Origin: Leptolyngbya sp. KIOST-1
Lineage (GTDB): Bacteria; Cyanobacteriota; Cyanobacteriia; Phormidesmidales; Phormidesmidaceae
Direction: 5' to 3'
DNA: 64,000 bases
Assembly (NCBI RefSeq): GCF_000763385.1
Contig: NZ_JQFA01000002.1
Location: 1,860,001-1,924,000, forward strand
The notes below the pieces were generated by a model that was not told the origin of the DNA, made no database searches, and saw only the letters and a program-made list of their open reading frames with translations. The position numbers and the translations under genes are program-made. Shown here piece by piece: positions 7,816 through 17,729 of this stretch (within the stretch, counting starts at the first letter, position 1; every line of letters begins with the position of its first letter).

Positions 7816-9237
7816 TTACGCTACCAGAAATGCGACGCATTCTACGTGGGGAGTTTGGGGAAAGAAGTCGGCGGGCTGGGCCTTGATGAGCTGGTAGCCA
7901 CCCTCTTCACGCAAAATCTTGAGATCCCGGGCCAGGGTGGCAGGGTCACAGCTCATGTAGACGATGCGGGGCGGGTGAAGTTCGATCAGAGCATCGAGGA
8001 CGGGGCGATCGCAGCCCTTGCGGGGCGGGTCGAGCACCACAATATCCAGCGGATCGTTGAGCTGGGCGGCGGCCACCGCCAGGGATTCGCCCACATCCCC
8101 TGCCCGAAATTCCACATTGTCAATGCCGTTAAGGCCAGCATTGATCAGCGCCTGGGCCACCGCCTCGGGCTGCACCTCCAGCCCCACCACCCGCTTAGCC
8201 TGCTGGGCCAGGGGCAGCGTCAGGGTGCCCACGCCGCAGTAGGCGTCGATTAGGGTTTCGCTGCCGGTCAGCTGAAGCTCGTCTAAAATCACCCCCAACA
8301 CGCGCTCGGCCTGCTCGGTATTGACCTGAAAGAAGGTGGTGGCGTGGATGCGAAACTGCAGATCGGCAAAGATTTCTTCAATATAGGGGACGCCGTCGAT
8401 GGTCAGGGTTTCGGCACCGAAGACGGCGTTGGTTTTGTCGGGGTTGAGGTTAACGCAGACGCCGACCAGCTCAGGGTAGCGATCGCGCCACTCCTGGGCC
8501 TGCAGCTCAATATCCTTCAGGTTGGGCGCGGTAGACACCAGCGTCAGCAGCTGCTGCCCCGTGCGCCGTCCCACCCGCAGAGCCAGGTGGCGCAGCCGCC
8601 CCTGGTGCTTGGTTTCGTTATAGATCGACCAGCCCCGATCCTGAATGTCGCGCTTGACCTCCGCCAGCAGAGGGTTCAGGCGCTCGTCCTGCACCGGGCA
8701 CTGGTTGAGGTTGACCAGCTTGTGGCTGCCCTGACGGAAGTAGCCCGCCTTCACCTGGCCTTCGGGCGATCGCCCCAGGGGGTAGGTGGCCTTGTTGCGG
8801 TAGCCCAGGGGGGCCTCAGCGGCCAGAATTGGCAGCACATTGGGATTCTCAAATCCGCCAATGCGGGTGAAGGCATCCACCACCTGCTGCTGCTTTGCCA
8901 CCAGCTGGGCCGGGTAGCTCACCGACTGCCACTGGCAGCCGCCGCACTTGTCGGCCACGATGCAGGCGGCCCGAATCCGATCGGGGGAGGGGGTGAGCAG
9001 TTGCTTCACCTGGGCGCGGCCAAAGGCGGGTTTGGCCTGCACCAGCCGCGCCCGCACGGTGTCGCCCGGTACCGTATTGGGTACAAACACCACCCGCTCC
9101 TGCCAGCGGCCCAGGCCGTCCCCACTGCTGGTGAGGTCGGTAATGTCTAAGTCCAGGGTTGCCCCCTGCTGCCACTGGTCCACGGTGGTGCTCCCAAACG
9201 ATTGACTACGGCGATCGCCGCCTATCGACTCTAGCAA
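7816..9237 (-). CDS. rlmD: 23S rRNA (uracil-C5)-methyltransferase, RlmD type
   Basis: The enzyme methylates a uridine in 23S rRNA using S-adenosylmethionine. A TRAM domain (about 21-78) is followed by a 4Fe-4S cluster motif with cysteines at 92, 98, 101 and 180 (CIVADKCGGCQW and NQCPV). The SAM-binding segment reads DAYCGVGTLTLPLA, and the catalytic cysteine is in YMSCDPATLARDL near the C-terminus. Length (473) is normal for the family. The true start could be slightly downstream, since the first 18 residues are not conserved. A GTG within TTVDQW at about 9183 is an alternative. Confidence 0.92.
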   Translation of the reverse strand: MLESIGGDRRSQSFGSTTVDQWQQGATLDLDITDLTSSGDGLGRWQERVVFVPNTVPGDTVRARLVQAKPAFGRAQVKQLLTPSPDRIRAACIVADKCGGCQWQSVSYPAQLVAKQQQVVDAFTRIGGFENPNVLPILAAEAPLGYRNKATYPLGRSPEGQVKAGYFRQGSHKLVNLNQCPVQDERLNPLLAEVKRDIQDRGWSIYNETKHQGRLRHLALRVGRRTGQQLLTLVSTAPNLKDIELQAQEWRDRYPELVGVCVNLNPDKTNAVFGAETLTIDGVPYIEEIFADLQFRIHATTFFQVNTEQAERVLGVILDELQLTGSETLIDAYCGVGTLTLPLAQQAKRVVGLEVQPEAVAQALINAGLNGIDNVEFRAGDVGESLAVAAAQLNDPLDIVVLDPPRKGCDRPVLDALIELHPPRIVYMSCDPATLARDLKILREEGGYQLIKAQPADFFPQTPHVECVAFLVA

Positions 9238-9344
9238 GGGATAGGGCCTGTGGGGCGAAGCCGTGACCTATTGCAATAGCGAGACCGCCCCGCCCCGCCC
9301 TGCGGGCACCCCTGCGAGGAGGGAAAAGTGGCCCAGACTCTCCT

Positions 9345-9935
9345 CTACAGATACCGGTACAACACCTGGGCGGCCTCATCGAGGCTGGCCCCAAAGGTGA
9401 GCACGCCCTCCTCATGGCCCGCCATGATCAAAATCCGCTGCTGGGCCGGATCGCCCTGCTGCAACAGCCGCTCCATTTCGTAGGCCATGGCCGGGGTGCC
9501 GTAGGGAACGGTGGCGGCGGTGGTGGGCAGTTCGCCCTGGTAGCGCTGCCACAGGTCGCGGTTGTGGACGTGAATTATGGCCTGGATCCCGGGACTAAAG
9601 TCGTAGAGGGCGGCGTGGGTGAGGGATTCTGACGAGGCTTGAATCGGGCCAGTGCAGTGCAGGGTGTTGCGATCGATGTCCCAGCTATCCACCCGGGTGT
9701 AGTGGTCGGGGGTGGTGGTGGCCAGGTGGCCGGTTTGAGTGCCGGAGACGGCAAAGGTACCTGGCGAGAGGCGCAGGCTGATGTTGCCGTAGCCGATGCC
9801 GTTGGGGTACTGGCCGATTTGGCCGGATTGGTGGAGGCGATCGCGCCACGCCATCAGATCCGCCAGCTGATCCGCTGCCAGGGACGGGCCGGGGGTCCAC
9901 TGGCAGCGGTACTTAATGACGCCCTCATCGATCAT
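9345..9935 (-). CDS. Class II aldolase/adducin-family protein, MtnB-like
   Basis: The 196-residue protein has the zinc-dependent class II aldolase fold: YGNISLRL near 49-56, SSESLTHAALY at about 101-111 with the acidic catalytic position, and the metal-binding HVH at 122-124, with a third His in MAGHEEGV. Its ATG overlaps the mtnA stop by four bases (9932-9935), so the two are translationally coupled. That context suggests methylthioribulose-1-phosphate dehydratase (MtnB) in methionine salvage. The sequence is divergent from classical MtnB, so the substrate is inferred from context. Confidence 0.78.
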   Translation of the reverse strand: MIDEGVIKYRCQWTPGPSLAADQLADLMAWRDRLHQSGQIGQYPNGIGYGNISLRLSPGTFAVSGTQTGHLATTTPDHYTRVDSWDIDRNTLHCTGPIQASSESLTHAALYDFSPGIQAIIHVHNRDLWQRYQGELPTTAATVPYGTPAMAYEMERLLQQGDPAQQRILIMAGHEEGVLTFGASLDEAAQVLYRYL

Positions 9936-11041
9936 TGTGCCGATTGTTCGGGAAACAGGCTCAGCAGCCCCTCCTCCGAAGCGGCACAGATGCCCCGTTC
10001 GGTAATCAGCCCGGTAACCAGGCGGGCTGGGGTGACATCAAACCCGTAGTTGGCGGCAGGGGAGGCCTCCGGGCAGATCAGCACGGAGGTCACCCCCCGG
10101 GGCGACAGCCCATCCATGTACTTCACCTCATCCTGACTGCGCTGCTCGATGGGGATTTCTTTGACTCCGTCCCGCAGGGTCCAGTCCAGGGTGGAGGAGG
10201 GCAGGGCCACGTAGAAGGGGACGTCGTTGTCGTGGGCGGCCAGGGCCTTCAGGTAGGTGCCGATTTTGTTGGCCACATCCCCCTGGCGGGTGGTGCGATC
10301 GCTGCCCACGATCGCCAGGTCCACCAGGCCGTGCTGCATCAGGTGACCTCCGGCGTTGTCGGGAATGACGGTGTGGGGCACCCCGTGCTGGCCCAGTTCC
10401 CAGGCGGTGAGCTTGGCCCCCTGGTTGCGGGGGCGGGTTTCATCCACCCACACGTGGACGGGGATGCCGCGATCGTGGGCCTGGTAGATGGGCGAGGTGG
10501 CGGTGCCCCAGTCCACACAGGCCAACCAGCCCGCATTACAGTGGGTCAAAATATTCACGGTCTGTCCGGTGCGGGCGTAGATCGCCTCAATCAGCCCCAC
10601 GCCATGGCGGCCAATCTGGTAGCACTGCTCCTCGTCAGCATCGAGGATGGCTTCGGCGTTTTGGCGCAGTCGCTCCACCGCCTCGGCAGCGGTCGTCACC
10701 TGCCCCAGCGCCTTGAGTTGCGAGTTCAGCGCCCAGTGGAGGTTGACCGCCGTGGGGCGAGTTTGGCCGAGGCGCTCCGCCGCCTGGTACAGGGGGCCGC
10801 GAAAGTCGTCTGCCGAGCTGACCTCCAGGGCGGCCAGGTAAAGCCCCAGAGCGGCGGTGGCCCCAATCAGCGGCGCGCCCCGCACCACCATGTCTTTGAT
10901 GGCGTAGGCGGCCTCATCGGCGGTGGTCAAATCCATCCAGGTGAACTGGTGGGGCAGCTGGCGCTGATCAATCACCTGCACAATGCGGGGATTGTCGCGG
11001 TGCAGACGAATGGTTCTGGTCGGTTCGCCGTTGATTTTCAT
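9932..11041 (-). CDS. mtnA: Methylthioribose-1-phosphate isomerase
   Basis: The enzyme converts methylthioribose-1-phosphate to methylthioribulose-1-phosphate in the methionine salvage pathway. Family signatures are visible: VVRGAPLIGATAALGLYL near the N-terminus, the catalytic cysteine in ILTHCNAGWLACVDWGTA (about residue 163) and the catalytic aspartate in AIVGSDRTTRQGDVANKIGTY (about 243). The start MKINGEPTRTI was preferred over a frame nine codons longer. The gene is first in a two-gene operon with the class II aldolase, and the GC-rich minus-strand coding is like its neighbours. Confidence 0.94.
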   Translation of the reverse strand: MKINGEPTRTIRLHRDNPRIVQVIDQRQLPHQFTWMDLTTADEAAYAIKDMVVRGAPLIGATAALGLYLAALEVSSADDFRGPLYQAAERLGQTRPTAVNLHWALNSQLKALGQVTTAAEAVERLRQNAEAILDADEEQCYQIGRHGVGLIEAIYARTGQTVNILTHCNAGWLACVDWGTATSPIYQAHDRGIPVHVWVDETRPRNQGAKLTAWELGQHGVPHTVIPDNAGGHLMQHGLVDLAIVGSDRTTRQGDVANKIGTYLKALAAHDNDVPFYVALPSSTLDWTLRDGVKEIPIEQRSQDEVKYMDGLSPRGVTSVLICPEASPAANYGFDVTPARLVTGLITERGICAASEEGLLSLFPEQSAQ

Positions 11042-11210
11042 GGGCCTGTCCTGGCATCTGAGGGGCATTATGACAGACTATTACGGTAGCAGAGGTTTCC
11101 TGCGACCCGCAGCTATGCCTGACCTGGCTCCTGTGCGTGCATTGCTGCGCGAATGCACCCTACGGCACCTTTGTTCTGAGGGTTGACGCGGATTCTTGGG
11201 GTTGACGCGG

Positions 11211-11326
11211 CTAGGACTCTGCGGCGTAAGTTGACCAACCATTCCTGACACCTGACACCTGGTGCCTGGCACCTGGCACCCAACACCCACAGCAAGGGTT
11301 GTTATATTTCTGCCCGCCAATACTAG
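11211..11326. repeat. CTAG-bounded dispersed repeat, second family, copy 1
   Basis: This 116-bp unit starts CTAGGACTCTGCGGCGTAAG and ends TGCCCGCCAATACTAG. A sister copy is at 58077-58170, sharing both ends nearly exactly (CTCTGCGGCGTAAGTTG at the left, CAGCAAGGGTTGTT and TTTCTGCCCGCCAATAC at the right). The middle differs in the number of CACCTGGCACC-like short repeats. The ends form a weak imperfect inverted repeat. It lies between mtnA and a small gene. Confidence 0.7.
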
Positions 11327-11335
11327 CCGCCTGCC

Positions 11336-11509
11336 CTAATCTTCGCTCTGGAGGGCCGCGATCGCGGTCTGGCTGAGCAGAGGCTTCAGCTGGTCCTGCA
11401 CGGTTTCGGGCTGGTTGCCCCAGAGCATTTTGCAGAAGGCGCTCTTGCCCTCCTGGCTAGCCCGGTTGAACACGCCCGCCAATTTTTCACAATTGGTGGT
11501 GTCGCCCAT
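11336..11509 (-). CDS. Small cyanobacterial protein, 57 aa
   Basis: The product (MGDTTNCEKLAGVFNRASQE followed by about 37 residues) is a short soluble helical protein with two cysteines and no membrane segment. I do not recognise a named family. The start at 11509 has AGAGGT upstream in mRNA sense, which supports initiation there rather than five codons earlier. It lies downstream of clpC on the same strand, but clpC's terminator separates them. Real but uncharacterised is the most that can be said. Confidence 0.55.
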   Translation of the reverse strand: MGDTTNCEKLAGVFNRASQEGKSAFCKMLWGNQPETVQDQLKPLLSQTAIAALQSED

Positions 11510-11584
11510 GGTGGAACCTCTCAAATCGTGCTGTCAGCATAACGGCTCTAGGGCGTGGGCGCATGACCTGTAGGGGTAAAAAGT

Positions 11585-11614
11585 AAAATGCCGCCCTCCC
11601 GCAGGAGGACGGCA
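11585..11614 (-). terminator. Terminator of clpC
   Basis: On the minus strand TGCCGTCCTCC and GGAGGGCGGCA pair with one G-T mismatch around a four-base loop and are followed by TTTTACTTTTT. It lies just downstream of the clpC stop. Confidence 0.85.
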
Positions 11615-11642
11615 TGGCCGATAGGAATTGTTAATCAGCGGG

Positions 11643-14108
11643 TTAGCTTTCGGCGGAAATTAGCTCACGACGCTGCTCGGCCTGGATGGTGACCTTGCCG
11701 CTGTCGTCCACATCGACGGTGGCGGTGTCGCCATCGCCCAGACGACCGGAGAGAATCTCCTCGGCCAGGGTGTCCTCCAGCAGGCGCATGATCGCGCGAC
11801 GCAGCGGACGGGCCCCGTAGCTGGGGTTGTAGCCCTCCTCCACCAGGCGCTCCTTGAAGCGCTCGGTCACCTGCAGGGTGATGTTCTTCTCGGTGAGTCG
11901 AGCAAACACCTCCTTGAGCAGAATGTCGGAGATCTCCTTGACCTCGTCCTTGGTGAGCTGACGGAAGACGATGATCTCGTCGAGGCGGTTGAGGAACTCA
12001 GGCCGGAAATACTGCTTGAGTTCTTCGTTCACCAGGGAGCGGATGCGGTTGTACTGGGATTCGGCCTGGTCCTGCTCGAACTCGAAGCCGAGACCGCCGC
12101 CGCCCTTCTCGATCACCTTGGAGCCGATGTTGGAGGTCATGATCAGCAGGGTGTTCTTGAAGTCCACCGTGCGGCCCTTGGCGTCGGTGAGGCGACCGTC
12201 TTCCAGGATTTGCAGCAGCATGTTGAAGACGTCGGGGTGGGCTTTTTCGATCTCGTCGAACAGCACCACGGTGTAGGGCCGACGGCGCACCGCCTCGGTC
12301 AGCTGACCGCCCTCGTTGTAGCCCACGTAGCCCGGAGGGGAGCCAATCAGCTTGGAGACGGTGTGGCGCTCCATAAACTCGGACATGTCGAGGCGGATCA
12401 TCGAATCCTCGGAGCCGAAGAAGTAGGAGGCCAGAGACTTGGCCAGTTCGGTCTTACCCACCCCGGTAGGACCGGAGAAGACGAAGCTAGCAATGGGTCG
12501 GTTAGGGTTCTTGAGGCCCACCCGCGCCCGGCGAATGGCGCGGGAGATCGCCTTCACCGCCTCGTCCTGACCGATCAGGCGCTGGTGCAGGGTGTCTTCC
12601 ATGTGCATCAGCTTCTCGGACTCGGACTCGGTAAGCTTGCTCACCGGCACGCCAGTCCAGGAGGCGACGATATGGGCAATGTCCTCTTCGCCGACCACGG
12701 GCTGATCCTCGCCCTCGGCGTCTTCGGTGGCTTTGTTTTGGGCGATCGCGCGGATTTCGGCCTTGATCTCCATCTCGCGATCGCGCAGTTCCCCGGCCTT
12801 GTCAAAGTCCTGGGAGCGCACGGCGTTGTCTTTGTCCTTGAGCACCTGGCGCAACTCGCGATCGAGCTCCTTGGCCGCCGGCGGCAGCTGGGAGTTGATC
12901 AGGCGCACCCGAGACCCCGCTTCATCAATCAGGTCGATGGCTTTGTCAGGCAAAAAGCGGTCGGCAATGTAGCGATCGGAGAGCTTGGCGGCGGCCTCCA
13001 GGGCGTCGTCGGAGATCTTCAGCTTGTGGTGCTGCTCGTAGCGATCGCGCAGGCCGTGGAGAATCTCGATGGTTTCCTCCACGCTGGGCTCGCCCACCAT
13101 CACCGGCTGGAAGCGGCGCTCCAGGGCGGCATCCCGCTCGATGTGCTTACGGTACTCATCCAGCGTGGTCGCGCCGATGCACTGGAGTTCACCCCGCGCC
13201 AGGGCAGGCTTGAGAATGTTGGCGGCGTCGATTGCTCCCTCGGCGGCTCCAGCCCCAATCAGGGTGTGGACTTCGTCGATCACCAGGATGACGTTTCCGG
13301 CAGAGCGGATCTCGTCCATGATTTTCTTCAGGCGCTCTTCGAACTCGCCCCGGTACTTGGTACCGGCCACTAGCAGGCCGATGTCCAGCGTCACCACGCG
13401 GCGGTCTTCCAGAATGTCCGGCACGTCGCCGTTGCCGATGCGCTGGGCCAGTCCTTCGGCAATCGCGGTTTTACCCACACCGGGTTCGCCGATCAGCACC
13501 GGGTTGTTTTTGGTGCGTCGGCCCAAAATCTGGATGACGCGCTCGATTTCTTTTTGGCGGCCCACCACAGGATCCAGCTTGCCGTCGGCGGCCATCTGCG
13601 TCAGGTTAGAGCCAAACTCGTCGAGGGTAGGGGTTTTGGTACGGCCCTGGCCGCCCCCGGCAGACACCTCAGCGGTTTCACCCAGCATGCGAATCACCTG
13701 AGTGCGCACCTTCGAGAGGTCAACACCCAGATTTTCGAGAACGCGGGCCGCGACCCCCTCGCCTTCGCGGATCAATCCCAGGAGCAGGTGCTCAGTGCCA
13801 ATGTAGTTGTGGCCGAGCTGACGGGCCTCTTCCAGGGAGAGTTCAAGCACACGCTTGGCTCGGGGGGTAAAGGGAATTTCAACGGCGACAAACCCGGAGC
13901 CGCGACCAATGATCTTCTCGACTTCGATGCGCGCGTCCTTGAGGTTGACGCCCATCGACTTCAAGACCTTGGCGGCTACGCCTGTGCCTTCCCCAATTAA
14001 CCCCAGGAGAATCTGCTCGGTACCCACGAAGTTGTGGCCTAACCGACGAGCTTCCTCCTGCGCCAGCATGATGACCTTGATTGCTTTTTCTGTGAAGCGT
14101 TCAAACAT
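11643..14108 (-). CDS. clpC: ATP-dependent Clp protease ATPase subunit ClpC
   Basis: This is the 821-residue Hsp100 chaperone that unfolds substrates for ClpP/ClpR proteolysis and supports thylakoid and stromal-type protein quality control in cyanobacteria. Two Clp-N repeats cover 1-145. The first AAA+ domain has its Walker A at 207-214 (GEPGVGKT), and the middle domain carries a UVR-like motif ([18 protein letters not shown]). The second AAA+ domain has Walker A at 546-553 (GPTGVGKT), and the C-terminal domain ends in [13 protein letters not shown]. The start [14 protein letters not shown] is the family N-terminus; an upstream MINTI extension is unlikely. Confidence 0.97.
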   Translation of the reverse strand: MFERFTEKAIKVIMLAQEEARRLGHNFVGTEQILLGLIGEGTGVAAKVLKSMGVNLKDARIEVEKIIGRGSGFVAVEIPFTPRAKRVLELSLEEARQLGHNYIGTEHLLLGLIREGEGVAARVLENLGVDLSKVRTQVIRMLGETAEVSAGGGQGRTKTPTLDEFGSNLTQMAADGKLDPVVGRQKEIERVIQILGRRTKNNPVLIGEPGVGKTAIAEGLAQRIGNGDVPDILEDRRVVTLDIGLLVAGTKYRGEFEERLKKIMDEIRSAGNVILVIDEVHTLIGAGAAEGAIDAANILKPALARGELQCIGATTLDEYRKHIERDAALERRFQPVMVGEPSVEETIEILHGLRDRYEQHHKLKISDDALEAAAKLSDRYIADRFLPDKAIDLIDEAGSRVRLINSQLPPAAKELDRELRQVLKDKDNAVRSQDFDKAGELRDREMEIKAEIRAIAQNKATEDAEGEDQPVVGEEDIAHIVASWTGVPVSKLTESESEKLMHMEDTLHQRLIGQDEAVKAISRAIRRARVGLKNPNRPIASFVFSGPTGVGKTELAKSLASYFFGSEDSMIRLDMSEFMERHTVSKLIGSPPGYVGYNEGGQLTEAVRRRPYTVVLFDEIEKAHPDVFNMLLQILEDGRLTDAKGRTVDFKNTLLIMTSNIGSKVIEKGGGGLGFEFEQDQAESQYNRIRSLVNEELKQYFRPEFLNRLDEIIVFRQLTKDEVKEISDILLKEVFARLTEKNITLQVTERFKERLVEEGYNPSYGARPLRRAIMRLLEDTLAEEILSGRLGDGDTATVDVDDSGKVTIQAEQRRELISAES

Positions 14109-14307
14109 GATGGTATTAATCACCTGGTGCGTGCCGGATAGGCAAATTCTAGCACAGCGGTTTTTGTCAGTTGTGCCCTACCAAACAGCCGGTTTACCCG
14201 CAGTAGTTAATAGACAGATCAAGCTGCAAAAACAGTCCGGGATCGCCAAGTGTCAATGGGTTGAGATTGTAGAAAATGTAAATTTTCTCAACTTTAAAGG
14301 TTCGGTT

Positions 14308-15117
14308 TCAGGTTCGGTTTGCCGACAGTTTTGGATTGGCAATTCGCCATCCCTGGCGCTGGAGCCGCTGGTAAATCTGACTGTAGCGCTGGTGCAGTCG
14401 ATCGCGAAATTCGGGGGTTCTAAGCGAGTTTTGCCACAAAATCAGGGCATCTTCGCCATCTGCGTAGTAGCGACGGCGGCGTCCCAGGCTTTCAAAGCCA
14501 AAGCTCTCGTAGAGGGCCAGGGCGCGACTGTTGGAAGGCCGTACCTCCAGGGTGGCGCGGACCAGGGCACAGGTCTCAGAGCGATCCCGACTAGAACTGC
14601 TGGCAACCGCGACCGGATCCGCACAGGCCTCAAGCAGCAGGTTGACCAGCAGCCAGCTCCCCAACCCCCGCCGCTGGTAGCGAGGATCGATCGCCAGCAC
14701 CGTGATGTGGGCCTCATCCAAAATAGCCCAGTAGCAGCCCAGGCCGAGAAGACGTCGTTCGCCAGAGTCATCGCCAGAGTCATCGCCATTCTCCCCGCCT
14801 GGGACCACCCCAGGGCCTCGGTCTGGAGGCGGAGCCACCGCCGTGAGGTCGGCGGCAGCCAGCTCATCTATACCGATTAAGTGTGAATCCATTACATCTG
14901 AGGGCTGAGGGTGAGCCATTGAAGCCGTCGATGGATTCAGCCCCTCCCCACCGATAGCATGGGCTCGATGCACCAGCATCAGGAGACAGCTGTTGGGGCT
15001 GTCGATCTCCCGCCGGTACCCCTCCGCCGACCACAGCCCCCCCAGGGCCAGCTGGTCGAGGGCTACCAGAGCAGCAATGTCGTCGTGGCTCGGAGCCTGG
15101 CAGGAGAGGTAACCCAC
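14308..15117 (-). CDS. rimI: Ribosomal-protein-alanine N-acetyltransferase-like, with long insert
   Basis: The GNAT-fold core matches RimI: an N-terminal LDQLALGGLWSAEGYRREI, the acetyl-CoA-binding segment VLAIDPRYQRRGLGSWLLVNLLLEA, and EVRPSNSRALALYESFGFESLGRRRRYY near the end. Between about residues 55 and 120 lies an insertion rich in Pro, Gly, Asp and Ser, absent from normal RimI of about 150-190 residues and containing a GDDSGDDSGE repeat. Initiation is at GTG 15115-15117. No strong Shine-Dalgarno sequence is visible. Family members acetylate protein N-termini; the target here is not known. Confidence 0.85.
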   Translation of the reverse strand: MGYLSCQAPSHDDIAALVALDQLALGGLWSAEGYRREIDSPNSCLLMLVHRAHAIGGEGLNPSTASMAHPQPSDVMDSHLIGIDELAAADLTAVAPPPDRGPGVVPGGENGDDSGDDSGERRLLGLGCYWAILDEAHITVLAIDPRYQRRGLGSWLLVNLLLEACADPVAVASSSSRDRSETCALVRATLEVRPSNSRALALYESFGFESLGRRRRYYADGEDALILWQNSLRTPEFRDRLHQRYSQIYQRLQRQGWRIANPKLSANRT

Positions 15118-15298
15118 AAAAAACTGGCGCTAATTCAAAAATTGGCTAAAAACTGGCACAGCCCTTAATTGTACACTGAGGGTTAGGTGCGGTGCGGCGG
15201 AGGGGCCGGGTAGCCCCCCCAACACCGCCGATTTAGCGTCGCGGCTGTCTCCAAATCACCCCTTGAATCCTCTTAACGTTTTTGTGAGCGCAACGTCT

Positions 15299-16714
15299 AT
15301 GGTTTCCACATCTTCTGAGCCGGCCTCTACTGCTGACAGCCGCCAGTACCTTCCCCCCACCGATTCCACCGCCGATCTGTCCCCCAACCAGCTGCTGCTG
15401 CCCCTCACCGCCACCGTCACGGCTGACCACCATCTCAGCGTCGGAGGCTGCGATGTAGTCGACCTGGTGGAGCGGTTTGGCACCCCTCTCTATATTTTGG
15501 ACGACCACACCCTGCGCACCGCCTGCCGCCAGTACCGCCAGGGCTTTGAGCGCTACTACCCCGGTCAGGCCCTGGTCCTCTACGCCTCTAAGGCCTGGAG
15601 CTGCCTGGCCGTCTGCGCGATTGTCACCGACGAGGGGTTGGGCATCGATGTGGTTTCCGCCGGGGAGTTGTTGACCGCCACCGAGGCCGGAGCCGCCCCC
15701 GCCAACATCTACTTCCACGGCAACAACAAGTCGTTCGAAGAACTGACCCTGGCCGTGGAGGTAGGCTGTCGTGTTGTCGTCGACAACTGGCTGGAGCTGA
15801 AGACCCTGGGCGAGATTGCCAGCCGCGAGGGCAAAACGGTGCCGATTTTGCTGCGAGTTACCCCCGGCATCGAGTGCCACACCCACGAGTACATTCGCAC
15901 CGGCCACCTGGACAGCAAGTTTGGTTTTGACCCCGACCAGATCGAATCTGTGTTTGAGTTTTTGGCGGGCCAGCCTCAACTCCACTGCCTGGGGGTACAT
16001 GCCCACATCGGCTCACAAATTTTTGAACTCAACCCCCACACCGATCTGGGCGGAGTCATGGCCCAGTGGATGGTCACCGCCCAGCGCTACGGCCTGACCC
16101 TGAGCGAGCTGGATGTGGGCGGCGGTCTGGGCATTCGCTACACCGAGGGCGATGACCCGCCGAGCATCGACACCTGGGTGAAGACGGTGTGCGACAGCGT
16201 GGTGGCCGCCTGTCAGGCGGAGGGAATCCCCCTGCCCCGGCTGCTGTGCGAACCGGGGCGATCGCTGGTGGGTCCGGCCTGTGTCACCGCCTATCGGGTC
16301 GGCAGTCAGAAGGTAATCCCCGGCCTGCGCACCTACGCTGCCATCGACGGCGGCATGTCCGACAATCCTCGCCCCATCACCTACCAGTCGGTGTACCGAG
16401 CCCTGGTGGCCAACCGGATGGCCGCGCCCCTGGCAGAAACGGTGACTCTCGCTGGTAAACACTGCGAGTCAGGCGATATTCTAATCAAGGATGCGCCGCT
16501 GCCCGAGTTGAAGAGCGGAGATGTCGTTACTATTGCGGGCACGGGTGCCTACAATTACAGCATGGCTTCGAACTACAACCGGGTGCCTCGGCCTGCGGCG
16601 GTGCTGGTGGCCGAAGGCGACGCCAGCTTGATTCTTCGTCGAGAAACCGTAGCCGATTTGCTTCGTCAGGATTGCTTACCTGAAGCCCTGCGACCCAGAG
16701 CCAAGTCCACCTAG
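15299..16714 (+). CDS. lysA: Diaminopimelate decarboxylase
   Basis: The PLP enzyme makes L-lysine from meso-diaminopimelate. The 471-residue protein has the alanine-racemase-like barrel with the PLP lysine at 98 (VLYASKAW), the glycine-rich phosphate-binding GGGLGIRY, EPGRSLVG, and the C-terminal beta domain with HCESGDIL supplying the catalytic Cys of the neighbouring subunit. The first 45 residues are a low-complexity Ser/Thr/Pro extension. The ATG at 15299 was chosen over an upstream TTG. It lies ahead of cdaA on the same strand with a 94-base gap. Confidence 0.95.
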   Translation: MVSTSSEPASTADSRQYLPPTDSTADLSPNQLLLPLTATVTADHHLSVGGCDVVDLVERFGTPLYILDDHTLRTACRQYRQGFERYYPGQALVLYASKAWSCLAVCAIVTDEGLGIDVVSAGELLTATEAGAAPANIYFHGNNKSFEELTLAVEVGCRVVVDNWLELKTLGEIASREGKTVPILLRVTPGIECHTHEYIRTGHLDSKFGFDPDQIESVFEFLAGQPQLHCLGVHAHIGSQIFELNPHTDLGGVMAQWMVTAQRYGLTLSELDVGGGLGIRYTEGDDPPSIDTWVKTVCDSVVAACQAEGIPLPRLLCEPGRSLVGPACVTAYRVGSQKVIPGLRTYAAIDGGMSDNPRPITYQSVYRALVANRMAAPLAETVTLAGKHCESGDILIKDAPLPELKSGDVVTIAGTGAYNYSMASNYNRVPRPAAVLVAEGDASLILRRETVADLLRQDCLPEALRPRAKST

Positions 16715-16808
16715 TCGGCTACCGTGGCTAGTCTTGGCCAGGGTTTTGCCAGGGGGCCGATCGGGCCACCTATCGCACAGCCGCTCAGGCACCTCTCTCT
16801 AACGCTGC

Positions 16809-17729
16809 ATGAACTACCTGTGGGAGCAATGGCTAACAAACCTTGACCAGGTCAGGTTCGTGCTTCAGGCGCTGGATATTGCGCTGGTGCTGCTGCTGAG
16901 CTATGTGGTGCTGGTCATCATTGGCGAGAAGCGCACCCTGTGGATGGTGCGGGGGCTAATTTTTTTAATGCTGGCGGCGGCGCTGGGCAAATTCCTGGGC
17001 CTGGCGCTGCTGGGCTTTGTGCTCGACAAGCTGGTGATTGGCTCGGCGGTGGCGATGGCGTTCATGCTCCAGGGGGAATTTCGGCGGCTGCTGGAGCTGC
17101 TGGGGCAGGGGCGGGTCTGGGAGTTGCTCAGCCCGTCTCGGGAGGCGATGCCCCAGCCCGACAACGTGATCGATGAAATTGTCGATGCCGTCAAGGAACT
17201 GTCCCAAAACCGCACCGGGGCACTGTTGATTCTTGAGATCGACAAGCCCATCGATGAGCGAGACTTCACAGTGCCGGGGGTGCGCCTCAATGCGGAGGTT
17301 TCGAAGGAGCTAATTCAAACTATTTTTCAGACCAGCACGCTGCTTCACGATGGGGCCATGCTGGTGCGGGGGTCGCGAATTGCGGCTGCGGGGGTAATTT
17401 TGCCAATTTCGGAGCGGGTGGCCTCACGCCAGCTGGGCACCCGCCACCGGGCGGCCATGGGCATCACCGAACGGGTAGAGCACTGTCTCTGTGTGGTGGT
17501 ATCGGAAGAAACAGGCTCTATTTCTTTGGCGGAAGGCGGTATTCTAGATCGGCCTCTGACTAGCAGCCGCCTGCGCAGTATTCTGCGGTCTAAGTTTTCA
17601 AAATCGGTAGATCGCGAGGCGGTAGCCCCCCAGCTCAGAAGCCTTGGTCGGCGGCTGGGCAGCCTTGGGGTTACCTACGTGCTGCGCTTGTTTCGTCTCC
17701 CCTCATCGTCTCCCCGAGAGAAAAAATGA
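16809..17729 (+). CDS. cdaA: Diadenylate cyclase, CdaA type
   Basis: The enzyme condenses two ATP into cyclic di-AMP, a second messenger for potassium, osmotic and day-night control in cyanobacteria. Three N-terminal membrane helices (about 15-90) anchor the DAC domain, whose catalytic DGA is at 181-183 and RHR at 212-214 ([11 protein letters not shown]). Length (306) is typical. The stop overlaps the uppS start by four bases (ATGA at 17726-17729), so the two are translationally coupled. No cdaR or glmM neighbour is present, unlike the Firmicute operon. Confidence 0.95.
   Translation: MNYLWEQWLTNLDQVRFVLQALDIALVLLLSYVVLVIIGEKRTLWMVRGLIFLMLAAALGKFLGLALLGFVLDKLVIGSAVAMAFMLQGEFRRLLELLGQGRVWELLSPSREAMPQPDNVIDEIVDAVKELSQNRTGALLILEIDKPIDERDFTVPGVRLNAEVSKELIQTIFQTSTLLHDGAMLVRGSRIAAAGVILPISERVASRQLGTRHRAAMGITERVEHCLCVVVSEETGSISLAEGGILDRPLTSSRLRSILRSKFSKSVDREAVAPQLRSLGRRLGSLGVTYVLRLFRLPSSSPREKK

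Noticed and set aside
9935-11089. Plus-strand ORF opposite mtnA
   Set aside because: Antisense shadow; the minus-strand frame is a clear MtnA with catalytic residues.
12210-13373. Long plus-strand ORF opposite clpC
   Set aside because: Shadow of clpC; amino acid composition is His/Gly/Leu-rich nonsense typical of the antisense frame in GC-rich genes.
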